Source of the DNA: Paraburkholderia monticola
GTDB lineage: Bacteria > Pseudomonadota > Gammaproteobacteria > Burkholderiales > Burkholderiaceae
Direction: 5' to 3'
Length of the DNA stretch: 64,000 nt
Assembly (NCBI RefSeq): GCF_001580545.1
Contig: NZ_LRBG01000022.1
Span: 434,001-498,000, forward strand
A model generated the notes under the pieces. It was not told where the DNA came from. It ran no database searches and worked only from the letters and a program-made list of their open reading frames with translations. This document shows, one piece after another, positions 9,091 through 17,236 of this stretch. Numbering within the stretch: the first letter of the stretch is position 1; every line of letters begins with the position of its first letter. The position numbers were made by a program, and so were the translations under genes.

Positions 9091-9150
9091 CACGTCCCCG
9101 CACGTCCCCGCACGTCCCCGCACGTCCCCGCACGTCCCCGCACGGCCCCA
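9091..9150. repeat. 10-bp tandem repeat, five perfect copies plus one decayed
   Basis: The unit CACGTCCCCG occurs five times in perfect tandem at 9091-9140, followed by CACGGCCCCA at 9141-9150. It lies in the 114-base gap between the amidohydrolase and the dehydratase genes, within the operon leader of the latter. Such short G/C-rich repeats can vary in copy number by slippage. Confidence 0.95.
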
Positions 9151-9157
9151 AGCGGGA

Positions 9158-10138
9158 TCAGAACCCGAACACCCGCAGCGCGTTGTTGCCGCGGATCGCG
9201 TCGCATTGCTCCTTCGGCAGACGCGCGGTGTTGGCGAACGCGCCGCGAATGTCGTACACCTGGTGCGGCCAGTCGGTGCCGAACATCACGCGATCCGCGC
9301 CGACCACCGAGACGAGAAAATCGAACGACGCCGGGCTGTAGGTGATGCAGTCGTAGTAGATATGACGTAGATAGTCGATCGGCTTGCGCTTCATCTTGCG
9401 ACGCTGCGGGATCTCGACCTCGTTGCCTTTCTCGAAGCGACCGGCCAGATAAGGCAGCGCGCCGCCCGCATGCGACGCGATGATCTTCAGATTCGGATAC
9501 TGATCGAAGAAGCCTTCGAAGATCATTCGCGTGATCGCGAGCGTCGTGTCGAACATGAAGCCGACGGCCCAGCTCAGATCGAACTTCGTCATGTCCATCA
9601 GGTCGACGCCGGGCGGATCGGTGGGATGCACGAGCACCGGCAGCGCGCGACGGTCGATCTCGGCCCAGATCGGCGCGAACATCGGATCGGTGAGGCTGCG
9701 TCCCGCGATGTTCGCGAGCACCATCACGCCGCTCGCGCCGTTCTCGCAGGTGCGGCGCAGTTCTTCGAGCGCCGCCTCGGGATACTCCCAGGGCAGCGAC
9801 GTGAACCAGCGAATGCGTTCGGGGTATTTGGCCTGCGCTTCGGCGATCGTGTCGTTCGATTCGCGCGCGGCGAGGCAGCTGGTTTCCCGATCGCCCCAGT
9901 ACACGTTCGGGCAGGTCAGCGAGACGACCGAAATGTCGATGCCCGATTCGTCCATCTGACGGATGCGCATGTCGAAATCGAAGTGGCCTTTTTGCGGAAT
10001 CACGACCGGCGTGTTGCCGCGAAACACTTCCTGCTGCCCGTCGGGGCGCGTCTGGATGTTGTAAGCACCGCCGCGCTGGCGCAGCAGATCGAGCCATTTG
10101 TGCGTGAAGATGTGGGTATGAACGTCAATGACAGGCAT
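9158..10138 (-). CDS. Amidohydrolase family protein (ACMSD-like decarboxylase/hydrolase)
   Basis: 326-residue metal-dependent TIM-barrel enzyme. Metal ligands visible: the N-terminal HxH (IDVHTHIF), a barrel histidine (LPVLVHPTDPPG), IIASHAGGALPYLAGRFEKG, and the late aspartate in DRVMFGTDWPHQ. The overall pattern follows the aminocarboxymuconate-semialdehyde decarboxylase group (amidohydrolase_2), which also includes many carboxylate decarboxylases of unknown substrate. It sits between the dehydratase and the MHS symporter, all read leftwards, so a shared substrate is likely. The reaction cannot be assigned from sequence. Confidence 0.85.
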   Translation of the reverse strand: MPVIDVHTHIFTHKWLDLLRQRGGAYNIQTRPDGQQEVFRGNTPVVIPQKGHFDFDMRIRQMDESGIDISVVSLTCPNVYWGDRETSCLAARESNDTIAEAQAKYPERIRWFTSLPWEYPEAALEELRRTCENGASGVMVLANIAGRSLTDPMFAPIWAEIDRRALPVLVHPTDPPGVDLMDMTKFDLSWAVGFMFDTTLAITRMIFEGFFDQYPNLKIIASHAGGALPYLAGRFEKGNEVEIPQRRKMKRKPIDYLRHIYYDCITYSPASFDFLVSVVGADRVMFGTDWPHQVYDIRGAFANTARLPKEQCDAIRGNNALRVFGF

Positions 10139-10189
10139 GCGGGATCTCCCGGGAAAAGTGCGGGTGAGAGGGAAGCGGGGATGAGCGGA

Positions 10190-11473
10190 CTACTGCGTCG
10201 CGAACTCGTTCATCGGCGACGCGCGGCGCCTCAGCATGAACGCGCCGATCAGCCCCAGCGCGAAGAACACCGCGCAGAAGTGCGCGGGCATCATGTTGTT
10301 GCCGCTCACGTGCAGCAGCCACGTGAGCACCATCGGCGAAAATCCGCCGAATACGGCCGCGCCGATGTTGTAGGAGATCGCAAGGCCGGTCGAGCGGACT
10401 TCGGTCGGGAACAGGCTGGCGAGCGCGGTCGGAATCGGCGCGTTCGACGCGCTGATGAGAAGCGCGAAGCCGAGCTCGACGGTCATCACCGACACGAACG
10501 ACGGTGCGTTGACGATCCAGTAGTAGGCGGGATACAGCACGACGAGAAACAGCGCGAGCGCGACGCGGATCATGCGCTCGCCGCCGATGCGATCCGCCAG
10601 ATGACCGAATAGCGGGATCGTCACCACGCGCAGCAGCACGCTCGCGAGCAGGACGGTAAACGGCAGCGTGACCGGCATGTGCAGGTTCTGCACCGCGTAA
10701 ATCGGCAGATACGTGATGATCACGTAGGCCATCACATTGAGCGCGGCGGACAGCGCGGTCGCGATGAATAGCTCACGCGGAAATTGCGCCACGACGCGAG
10801 AAAGCGGCACCTTCACGCGCGGGCCGAGCTTCTGGAACGCCTCGGTTTCGGGCAGATTGCGGCGGATGTAGAAGCCGACCGGGCCGATCAGCAGACCGAG
10901 CAGGAACGGAATGCGCCACGCCCACGATTCGAGCGCCTCATGCGTGAACAGATGCGTGAGCGCGCTGCCCATCGCGACCGCGAGCAACGCGCCCAGGGCC
11001 TGCGCGAACATCTGCCAGCTGCCGTACAGATTGCGCCGTGTCTTCGGCGCGTATTCGATCAACATCGCGGTCGCGGTGCCGAATTCACCGCCGGCCGAAA
11101 TGCCCTGCAACAGACGCGCGCACAGCACGATCGCCGGCGCGATCAGGCCGATCTGCCGGAAGCCCGGGGTCAGCGCGATCATCGCGGCGGCTACCGTCAT
11201 CATCGCGATGACGAGCGTGAGGCCGGCCTTGCGGCCTTTGCGGTCCGCGTACATGCCGAGCAGGATTCCACCGAGCGGGCGGACCACGAAGCCCGCGCCG
11301 AACGTGGCGGTGGTGAGCATCAGCGCGGCGTACTCGCTGTCGGTGGGGAAGAACTGCTTCGCGATGATGATCGACAGAAAGCCGAACACCACGAAGTCGT
11401 ACCACTCGAGCACGTTGCCGAGCGTCGACGCCATGGCGCCGACCCAGCGTTTGCGCGAATCGATTGCTGTCAC
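10190..11473 (-). CDS. MFS transporter, metabolite:H+ symporter (MHS) family
   Basis: 427 residues with twelve hydrophobic helices. The start (GNVLEWYDFVVFGFLS) and the loop 2-3 motif RPLGGILLGMYADRKGRKAG are diagnostic of MHS family carriers such as citrate, ketoglutarate, shikimate and proline/betaine permeases. EFGTATAMLIEYAP in helix 5 is also typical. It is the first gene of the leftward operon and its promoter region is shared with the LysR gene at 11611. It probably imports the compound degraded by the two enzymes downstream. Confidence 0.93.
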   Translation of the reverse strand: MTAIDSRKRWVGAMASTLGNVLEWYDFVVFGFLSIIIAKQFFPTDSEYAALMLTTATFGAGFVVRPLGGILLGMYADRKGRKAGLTLVIAMMTVAAAMIALTPGFRQIGLIAPAIVLCARLLQGISAGGEFGTATAMLIEYAPKTRRNLYGSWQMFAQALGALLAVAMGSALTHLFTHEALESWAWRIPFLLGLLIGPVGFYIRRNLPETEAFQKLGPRVKVPLSRVVAQFPRELFIATALSAALNVMAYVIITYLPIYAVQNLHMPVTLPFTVLLASVLLRVVTIPLFGHLADRIGGERMIRVALALFLVVLYPAYYWIVNAPSFVSVMTVELGFALLISASNAPIPTALASLFPTEVRSTGLAISYNIGAAVFGGFSPMVLTWLLHVSGNNMMPAHFCAVFFALGLIGAFMLRRRASPMNEFATQ

Positions 11474-11546
11474 GACTGTCTCCTGTCGTTGGGCCCGTCA
11501 TTTTCTGAACGGCTGCGGGCTGCGTAGGCAAGCAATGTAGGGTACT

Positions 11547-11599
11547 GTTCGAATGAAAACAATCGAACAAAATCAATGGTCCCATAAAGTAACTTTATG
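11547..11599. promoter_or_regulatory. Two inverted repeats in the MHS/LysR divergent promoter
   Basis: Two perfect dyads lie in the 137-base divergent region. GTTCGA at 11547-11552 pairs with TCGAAC at 11563-11568 across ten bases. CATAAAG at 11583-11589 pairs with CTTTATG at 11593-11599 across three. Both are upstream of the LysR gene and of the operon it faces, the usual place for LysR recognition and activation sites. Assignment to this regulator is inference. Confidence 0.55.
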
Positions 11600-11610
11600 A
11601 ATGTGCTTTC

Positions 11611-12513
11611 ATGACGCCAACCATCAAGCAGTTGCGCGCGTTCGCGCTCGTGTGCCGCTTCGGCGTGCTGACGCGCGCGGCCGACGAGATGTTCATCACG
11701 CAGCCGGCGGTCAGTGTTCTGATCCGGCAAATGGAGGAGGCGCTCGGCCTGCGCCTGTTCGACCGGACCTCGCGCTCGATGCGGCCGACCGCCGCCGCGC
11801 ACGAAATCCTGCCGACCGTCGAGCGGATGCTGCGCGACCTGGAGTCGATCCAGTCGAGCGTGAAGGAGCTGGCCGGGCGCGAGCGCGGTCAGTTGCGCTT
11901 CGCGGCGACGCCGTCGATCGCGGCGGCGATCGTGCCGAAGCTGCTCGCCGAATACCGCGCGTTGTACCCGAACATCGAGGTCTCGCTCGACGACGCCGCG
12001 CCCGATCGCCTGACCGCGTCGACGCTGACGGGCGACGTCGAGTTCGGCATCGGCACGATCAGCGACCGGCCCGAGGGCATCACGCTGCAATGCCTCGCGC
12101 GCGACAATCTGTGTGCGATCTGCCGCAAGGATTCGGCGCTCGCGAAAAAGCGGCGCGTGAGCTGGAAGGATGCGCTGCAGTATCCGTGGATCGGTATCAA
12201 GTCGACGAGCGGGATCCGCAAGCTGATCGACGAAACACTGTTCACGCTTGGCACGCGCAAGGCGGTGGAGTATGAGGTGTCCTATATGACGACGGGGCTC
12301 TCGATGGTGCAGGCGGGTCTCGGCGTGGCGATTTTTCCGGGCATTCTGCTCGGCTCGTTTCCGCATCGCGATCTGGTCGCGCGCAGGCTCGAAGCGCCGC
12401 TCGTCACGCGCGACGTGAATCTGATCCGGCGTGCCGAGCATTCGCTGTCGCCGGCGGCGGAGTCGTTTATCGAGCTTTGGTACAAGCGCATCGGCAAGCC
12501 GGCCGATTTATAG
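11611..12513 (+). CDS. LysR-family transcriptional regulator
   Basis: 300 residues. The N-terminal winged helix-turn-helix is clear (TRAADEMFITQPAVSVLIRQ, residues ~20-40), followed by a linker helix and the periplasmic-binding-like effector domain (RGQLRFAATPSIAAAIVPKL). It is transcribed away from the MHS / amidohydrolase / dehydratase operon and most likely activates it in response to a substrate or intermediate. The ATG at 11611 gives MTPTIKQLRAFALV, a standard LysR start. Confidence 0.93.
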   Translation: MTPTIKQLRAFALVCRFGVLTRAADEMFITQPAVSVLIRQMEEALGLRLFDRTSRSMRPTAAAHEILPTVERMLRDLESIQSSVKELAGRERGQLRFAATPSIAAAIVPKLLAEYRALYPNIEVSLDDAAPDRLTASTLTGDVEFGIGTISDRPEGITLQCLARDNLCAICRKDSALAKKRRVSWKDALQYPWIGIKSTSGIRKLIDETLFTLGTRKAVEYEVSYMTTGLSMVQAGLGVAIFPGILLGSFPHRDLVARRLEAPLVTRDVNLIRRAEHSLSPAAESFIELWYKRIGKPADL

Positions 12514-12539
12514 CGGCCGCGTTTGCGCGTGGCCTGTCA

Positions 12540-12559
12540 TACTGTATGAATATACAGTA
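12540..12559. promoter_or_regulatory. Near-consensus LexA (SOS) box
   Basis: CTGTATGAATATACAG at 12542-12557 matches the proteobacterial LexA consensus CTG-N10-CAG with TA-rich flanks (TA...TA outside). It lies 73 bases upstream of the 2'-5' RNA ligase ATG, with no other gene between on that strand. LexA binding there would place the gene in the SOS regulon. Confidence 0.75.
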
Positions 12560-12631
12560 TGATGGCTGCAATGGGCCGCCCGTGCGGCGTGTGCGGATTG
12601 GCAGAAAGAACCAGCGAGGGAACGAGGCGCG

Positions 12632-13243
12632 ATGCCTGAACAACTGTGGTTGCCCGGGCTCGAGGCGCCGCCGCCGCTCACCGACGGGCTCTTTTTCGCG
12701 GTCTATCCCGATTCCAACACCGCGGCCGGCATCGCGAAGTTCGCGCAGCAGCTTTGCGCGGATCATGACTTGCGCGGTGGCGGGCGCAGAGGCGTGCGCA
12801 GCAAACCGCTCGCGGCGAATCGGCTGCACGTCACGCTGAGGCATCTTGGAAATTTCTCGGGCGGCTTGCCGGCGGATGTGCTCGAGGCGGCGAAGCGGGC
12901 GGCGGCGTCGGTCAGCATGGCGCCGTTTACGGTCGAATTCGATGCGCTCGCCAGCTTCGCGAAAAAGCCGCGACCGGGGCCGGCGGTGCTGGTCGGCGAG
13001 CACGGTGTACGCGGACTGCAGGCGCTTCACGATGCACTCGAAGCGAGGTTACGGGACGACGGCATCGAGCCCGACGAACGTTTCACGCCGCACCTGACGC
13101 TGGCGTACGGCATGCCGTGGATCGAGCGCCGTCCGGCCGAGCCGGCCTGCTGGAATGTGCGGGAGTTTGCGCTGGTGCACAGTTTGCTGGGACGCACGAG
13201 GCATATCGTGCTCGCGCGGTGGCCGTTGGTGGGGCAGAACTGA
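12632..13243 (+). CDS. 2'-5' RNA ligase family protein (ThpR/LigT, 2H phosphoesterase)
   Basis: 203 residues with the two HxTx motifs that define 2H phosphoesterases: HVTL (in NRLHVTLRHLG) and HLTL (in FTPHLTLAYG), about 80 residues apart. Family members are RNA 2',3'-cyclic phosphodiesterases that can also join RNA halves through 2'-5' bonds in vitro. The ATG at 12632 begins MPEQLWLPGLEAPPP; the preceding GAACGAGGCGCG offers a GAGG binding site. The gene stands alone behind a LexA-type box, which suggests damage induction. Confidence 0.88.
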   Translation: MPEQLWLPGLEAPPPLTDGLFFAVYPDSNTAAGIAKFAQQLCADHDLRGGGRRGVRSKPLAANRLHVTLRHLGNFSGGLPADVLEAAKRAAASVSMAPFTVEFDALASFAKKPRPGPAVLVGEHGVRGLQALHDALEARLRDDGIEPDERFTPHLTLAYGMPWIERRPAEPACWNVREFALVHSLLGRTRHIVLARWPLVGQN

Positions 13244-13288
13244 GGGGCAGGGGCGGCTCAAGCCCGCAACTGTTTCGCCATGTGTCGG

Positions 13289-13489
13289 CTAGAAATGCAC
13301 GCTCGTCCCGCAGCCGCCGGCATAAGCGCCGCCGCTTGCGGCCGCGCCACCGCAAAACACCCCACAGCCGGACAGCAACGCCGCCGCAGCAAGCGCGGCC
13401 AGTGCCATGCGCACGGGCTGACGGGTGCGGGCCGGGCGCGGAGTCACAAGGGGAAAAGTACTGCAGTCGGCGGTCGGTTTAGATGGCAT
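13289..13489 (-). CDS. Small Gly/Cys-rich lipoprotein, putative
   Basis: A 66-codon frame containing a lipoprotein signal: Arg-rich n-region, hydrophobic MALAALAAAALL, then the lipobox LLSGC. The mature part is short (about 26 residues) and rich in Gly, Ala and Cys, ending GYxxGCGTS-like. An alternative ATG at 13408 would remove the charged n-region, so I prefer 13489. No upstream binding site is strong and I know no function. The surrounding 13244-13704 holds nothing else I can support. Confidence 0.5.
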   Translation of the reverse strand: MPSKPTADCSTFPLVTPRPARTRQPVRMALAALAAAALLSGCGVFCGGAAASGGAYAGGCGTSVHF

Positions 13490-13704
13490 TGCGGCATCAA
13501 CTTCGATGAGAGGAAAACGTCCACGTGCCACGCCACGCGAGCGCCGTGCACGTCGTACGACTTGAGGACAGACTCTAAGTCCACGTCGAAGCACCGTCAA
13601 ATGCCGAATAGAGCGCCGATCCGTGGTTGTTTGCCCGCCGTTCGGCACGGAACACCCCTGCGCGCCCTGATAGAATGCTCGGGCCGCAACGTAGTGGATT
13701 GCAG

Positions 13705-14106
13705 ATGAAATTGCTTGATGCGCTTGTCGAACAGCGTATTGCCGCCGCCGCCGCGCGCGGAGAGTTCGAAGACTTGCCGGGAGCGGGCGCGCCGCTGTCC
13801 CTCGACGACGATGCGCTGGTGCCGCAAGAAGTACGCGTCGCCAACCGCATTCTAAAAAACGCGGGCTTCGTGCCGCCCGCTGTCGAGCAGCTTCGCGCGT
13901 TGCGCGACCTGCAAACGGAGCTGAATGCCGTGACCGATCAGGCGACCCGTTGCCGTCTCCAGGCGCGCATGCTCGCGCTCGACATGGCGCTCGAATCGCT
14001 ACGCGGCGGCCCGATGGTCCTGCCGCGCGAATATTGCCGCCGCATCGCCGAACGGCTGTCGGAGCGCGTCGGCAATGTCGATGCGGCCAGTGCGGGTTCC
14101 CAGTGA
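13705..14106 (+). CDS. DUF1992 / DnaJ-homologue subfamily C member 28-type protein
   Basis: 133 residues matching the DUF1992 pattern: LDALVEQRIAAAAARGEFED, then LPGAGAPLSLDDDALVPQE and RVANRILKNAGFVPPAVEQL. The domain is found alone in bacteria and next to J-domains in eukaryotes; its function is not established. The ATG at 13705 fits the domain start; upstream frame extension is into non-conserved sequence. Its stop overlaps the GTG of the tadA frame (GTGA). Confidence 0.85.
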   Translation: MKLLDALVEQRIAAAAARGEFEDLPGAGAPLSLDDDALVPQEVRVANRILKNAGFVPPAVEQLRALRDLQTELNAVTDQATRCRLQARMLALDMALESLRGGPMVLPREYCRRIAERLSERVGNVDAASAGSQ

Positions 14107-14882
14107 GCGAGCCGCTCGTGTGTGCCTGCGCGGTGGGTTCTTCGGCGCCGGCCGAGGACGGCGAGAAGTCCGTCGCCGTTAGCGCCGGCGAGGTCCGCCC
14201 GCAGGCGGCGGATCAGGCCACGGGCGCTCCCGCCATGGCTTCCGGCAATTCCGAACCTCCCATCATCTCCGAACGCGACCTTCGCTTCATGGCGCTCGCC
14301 CAGGCCGCCGCCGAAGAAGCGCGCGCAGCCGGCGAAGTGCCGGTCGGCGCGGTGCTCGTGCGCGGTGACGAAGTCATCGCCACGGGCTTCAATCATCCGA
14401 TCGGCTCGCACGATCCATCCGCGCATGCCGAAATGGTCGCGCTGCGCGCCGCCGCCCGTTCGCTCGAAAACTATCGTCTGCCGGGCTGCGAGCTCTATGT
14501 CACGCTCGAGCCCTGTCTGATGTGCGCCGGTGCGCTGATGCATGCACGCATCGCCCGTGTCGTGTTCGGCGCGCGTGACCCGAAAACCGGCGCGTGCGGC
14601 AGCGTCGTCGATGCGTTCGCAAATCCTCAGTTGAACCATCACACGACGGTCAGCGGCGGCGTGCTCGAAGCCGAATGCGGCGCCGCGCTCAGATCGTTTT
14701 TCGCCGAGCGGCGTCGCGCGAGTCGCGAAGCGCGCGCGGCGGCGCGCGGTGAATCAGGCGAAAAAATCACCGCGGAAGCGCGGGGAAAAGCTGCGGAACA
14801 GGCGGGTCACGCCGCCGTGGAACCGGCCGCCAACACCGCCACACCGTCCAGCAGCGAACCGCCCTCAACCACGCCGCTCTAA
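14103..14882 (+). CDS. tadA: tRNA-specific adenosine deaminase TadA
   Basis: Zinc-dependent deaminase that converts A34 to inosine in the anticodon of tRNA-Arg. The catalytic HAE (DPSAHAEMVALRAAAR) and zinc-binding PCLMC (LEPCLMCAGALMHARI) are intact, and DPKTGACGSVVD matches TadA rather than other CDA-fold enzymes. The GTG at 14103 overlaps the previous stop; an ATG at 14235 (MASGNSEPP) would remove a poorly conserved 44-residue front. The ~65-residue Arg/Ala-rich tail after FFAERR is longer than in E. coli TadA (167 aa) and looks disordered. Confidence 0.93.
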   Translation: MSEPLVCACAVGSSAPAEDGEKSVAVSAGEVRPQAADQATGAPAMASGNSEPPIISERDLRFMALAQAAAEEARAAGEVPVGAVLVRGDEVIATGFNHPIGSHDPSAHAEMVALRAAARSLENYRLPGCELYVTLEPCLMCAGALMHARIARVVFGARDPKTGACGSVVDAFANPQLNHHTTVSGGVLEAECGAALRSFFAERRRASREARAAARGESGEKITAEARGKAAEQAGHAAVEPAANTATPSSSEPPSTTPL

Positions 14883-14908
14883 AACAACAACACCCAACGG
14901 GTCTCGCC

Positions 14909-15835
14909 ATGACCGCTCATCGCACCATCGAACTGATTGCGCCATCCGGCTATCCGCATGATCCGGAGGTGTTGCATCGCGCGTTGCATCGGCTGCGCGC
15001 GCAAGGGCATCGGGTCGACGGCGAAGAGGCGGCGAAGCGCCGCTTTCAGCGCTTCGCCGGCACCGACGGCGAGCGCGCGGCCGATCTGAACCGGCTCGCC
15101 GATCCGTCACGCGAGCTGCCCGATGTCGTGCTGGCCGTGCGCGGCGGCTACGGCGCGGTGCGGATTCTCCACGGTCTCGACTACGACGGGCTGCAGCGGC
15201 GGCTGGCGGATCAACCGATCGCGCTGGTCGGTCACAGCGACTTCACCGCGATCCAGATGGCGCTGCTCGCGCGCGCCGGCGTGAAGACCTTCGGCGGCCC
15301 GATGCTGATGAGCGACTTCGGCGCCGAGGAACTGAGCGAGTTCACGATGCGGCATTTCTGGTCGGCAGTGACTCAACCGACCATCACGATCGCGAGCAAC
15401 ACGCCGCAGGCACAAAACGTCGACGTATCGGGCACGCTGTGGGGCGGCAATCTGGCGGTACTGGCGTCGCTGGTCGGCACGCCGTACATGCCGCCGGTAC
15501 AAGGCGGCATCCTGTTCGTCGAGGACGTCAACGAGCAGCCATTTCGCATCGAGCGGATGATCTATCAACTGCATCTGGCCGGCATCCTTGCGCAGCAGCA
15601 GGCGCTCGTGCTCGGCGATTTCACGGGCGGCAAGCCTTACGAATACGACAACGGCTATGACCTGCACGCGATGGTCGAGCAGGTGCGCTCGCTGATCGGC
15701 ATTCCCGTCGTGACGGGACTGCAGTTCGGGCACGTTCACAACATGGTGACGCTGCCGGTCGGGGCGCAGGCGCGTCTGGTCGCTAATGCGCAGGGGTTCA
15801 AGCTGACGGCGTCGGGCTATCCGAGCCTTGGCTGA
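14909..15835 (+). CDS. ldcA: LD-carboxypeptidase (muramoyltetrapeptide carboxypeptidase)
   Basis: 308 residues of the S66 serine peptidase family, which trims the terminal D-Ala from murein tetrapeptide during peptidoglycan recycling in the cytoplasm. The nucleophile serine is in LVGHSDFTAIQMALL (Ser110). The glutamate of the triad is in ILFVEDVNEQPFRIERM and the histidine in GLQFGHVHNMVTLPVG. The length is typical. It follows tadA by 26 bases and ends before a strong terminator. Confidence 0.93.
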   Translation: MTAHRTIELIAPSGYPHDPEVLHRALHRLRAQGHRVDGEEAAKRRFQRFAGTDGERAADLNRLADPSRELPDVVLAVRGGYGAVRILHGLDYDGLQRRLADQPIALVGHSDFTAIQMALLARAGVKTFGGPMLMSDFGAEELSEFTMRHFWSAVTQPTITIASNTPQAQNVDVSGTLWGGNLAVLASLVGTPYMPPVQGGILFVEDVNEQPFRIERMIYQLHLAGILAQQQALVLGDFTGGKPYEYDNGYDLHAMVEQVRSLIGIPVVTGLQFGHVHNMVTLPVGAQARLVANAQGFKLTASGYPSLG

Positions 15836-15856
15836 AGCGTGCGCGAGGTAGGGGAG

Positions 15857-15881
15857 AAGCGGGCAGATCGCCCGCTTTTTT
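15857..15881 (+). terminator. Rho-independent terminator after ldcA
   Basis: AGCGGGC (15858-15864), five-base loop, GCCCGCT (15870-15876), then a T run. It closes the DUF1992-tadA-ldcA unit. Confidence 0.9.
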
Positions 15882-15955
15882 AGGCCTCATAAATGCAACT
15901 AACTGCCCAGATTTGGTTTCACCCCACCTCACACACCCGCCGCCAATGTTTTCAG

Positions 15956-15971
15956 TTTTTGTTGACAAAAA
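15956..15971. promoter_or_regulatory. Upstream GntR-type operator-like dyad
   Basis: TTTTTGTTGACAAAAA is nearly palindromic and shares the 10-mer TTGTTGACAA with the dyad at 16091-16118. Spacing to the second site is about 140 bases. This suggests two binding sites for the GntR product of 16155-16868. Confidence 0.55.
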
Positions 15972-16090
15972 CTAGCTGCCAGCAATGGGCCTCGCAACAT
16001 TAAAAGGGGGTAAGATTCCCGCCAGACAGCCACCCAGCTTGGCTCGCCGGCAACTCTACCGCGACGCACCACGAAAACTGTCGAAAATCG

Positions 16091-16130
16091 ACACAAAAAT
16101 TGTTGACAATCTTTGTGTCCATCCTATGAT
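16091..16130 (+). promoter_or_regulatory. Promoter of the GntR gene overlapped by a 28-bp operator-like inverted repeat
   Basis: A long imperfect palindrome (16091-16118, arms ACACAAA and TTTGTGT outside, ATTGT/ACAAT inside) is centred on TTGTTGACAA. The TTGACA at 16103-16108 is a consensus -35 box and TATGAT at 16125-16130, 16 bases later, is a good -10. The operator covers the -35, as expected for autorepression. Confidence 0.7.
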
Positions 16131-16154
16131 GACCAACATACCGAGACGCACATC

Positions 16155-16868
16155 ATGTCCGACACCGAATCCGTCGCGAACAGTTCGAAGCCCGAAGCCA
16201 TCGCCGAGCGCATCCGCGCGGCGATCCTCGAGCACCGGCTGGCGCCCGGCGCGAAGCTCACCGAAGCGCAGTTGTGCGAAGTATTCGGCGTGAAGCGCGG
16301 TCCGATCCGGCAGGCACTCTCGCAGCTGGCGGGTGAGCGGCTCGTCGATCTCGAACCGAACCGCGGCGCGTTCGTCGCGAGTCCGTCGTTGCAGGAGGTG
16401 CACGAGGTGTTCGAAATGCGCCGCATCATCGAGCTGGCCGTCGTCGAAAAGATCTGTAGCGGACACGGCATGCGGCGCCTGAAAAACATCGGCGGCATGA
16501 TCGGCCGGGAACGCAAAGCGTTCGAAACGCGGGATTTTCCGGCGTGGATCCGGTTGTCGGGCGAGTTTCATACGGAACTCGCGAACCTGACCGGCAACAC
16601 GGTGCTGTGCGATTGCCTGAACGGACTGGTCGCGCGCTCCACGCTGATTTCCGCGCTGTACGAGTCGCTCGGACGCAGTTCCTGCTCGTTCGAGGACCAC
16701 GAAGAGATTCTCGCCGCGCTCGACGCCGGCGATGGAAAGCAGGCGGCCGCGCTGATGTCGCGCCATCTGCAAAGCGTCGAGTTGAAGATGCTGGAACGCC
16801 CCGCGCGCGGCGCAGCGGACCTGCATGAAGTGTTCGGCGCGCTCGCGTCGAAAGAAGCATCCTCGTAG
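16155..16868 (+). CDS. GntR-family regulator (FadR/FCD subfamily) of ureide catabolism
   Basis: 237 residues. The N-terminal winged helix (IAERIRAAILEHRLAPGAKL, then LCEVFGVKRGPIRQALSQLA, residues ~14-75) is a GntR DNA-binding domain. The all-helical C-terminal part (VFEMRRIIELAVVEKI, EFHTELANLTGN, HLQSVELKMLE) is an FCD effector domain. The ATG at 16155 follows the promoter above. It precedes the allantoin genes on the same strand and is probably a repressor lifted by a ureide such as allantoin or a breakdown product; the ligand is inferred from context. Confidence 0.92.
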   Translation: MSDTESVANSSKPEAIAERIRAAILEHRLAPGAKLTEAQLCEVFGVKRGPIRQALSQLAGERLVDLEPNRGAFVASPSLQEVHEVFEMRRIIELAVVEKICSGHGMRRLKNIGGMIGRERKAFETRDFPAWIRLSGEFHTELANLTGNTVLCDCLNGLVARSTLISALYESLGRSSCSFEDHEEILAALDAGDGKQAAALMSRHLQSVELKMLERPARGAADLHEVFGALASKEASS

Positions 16869-17236
16869 ACAGCCACAGCCGACACCAACCCAGGCTGAGG
16901 CAAACAGCAGGCGAGCGCCCGTTCGTGGTGCGCGCCGCACTGAATTGAACTGAACTAATCGATGCACGGCAAGGCGGACTCGCGCGAGCGCCGCCGGCCT
17001 GAACACGCACGTCCGTCTCGAGACGACGGACGCTCGGGTAGCGACGCATCGCCGGGAATCCGCGGCGGCCGGCGATGCGACAACCACAAGTACATCAGTA
17101 CGGAGACACGCGCGGCACGGCCCGGGACCACGACGCCGACTTCTTCGACCCACGCAGGGCGAGAAACGAGCAACTGGCATGGCCGATGCAATGTCCGTCG
17201 ATGCTTTATCGATGGTCCCAATCCAAAGGAGGAATC
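16869..17236. other. Leader region of the allantoin operon
   Basis: 368 bases between the GntR gene and the permease. There is no credible gene; a plus-strand frame in phase with the permease extends 54 codons upstream but is Arg-rich and lacks a binding site, whereas the ATG at 17237 has an ideal one. I see no third copy of the TTGTTGACAA operator core here. Confidence 0.5.

Noticed and set aside
9091..9150. CRISPR-like array
   Set aside because: Units are 10 bp and contiguous without spacers, so it is a simple tandem repeat.
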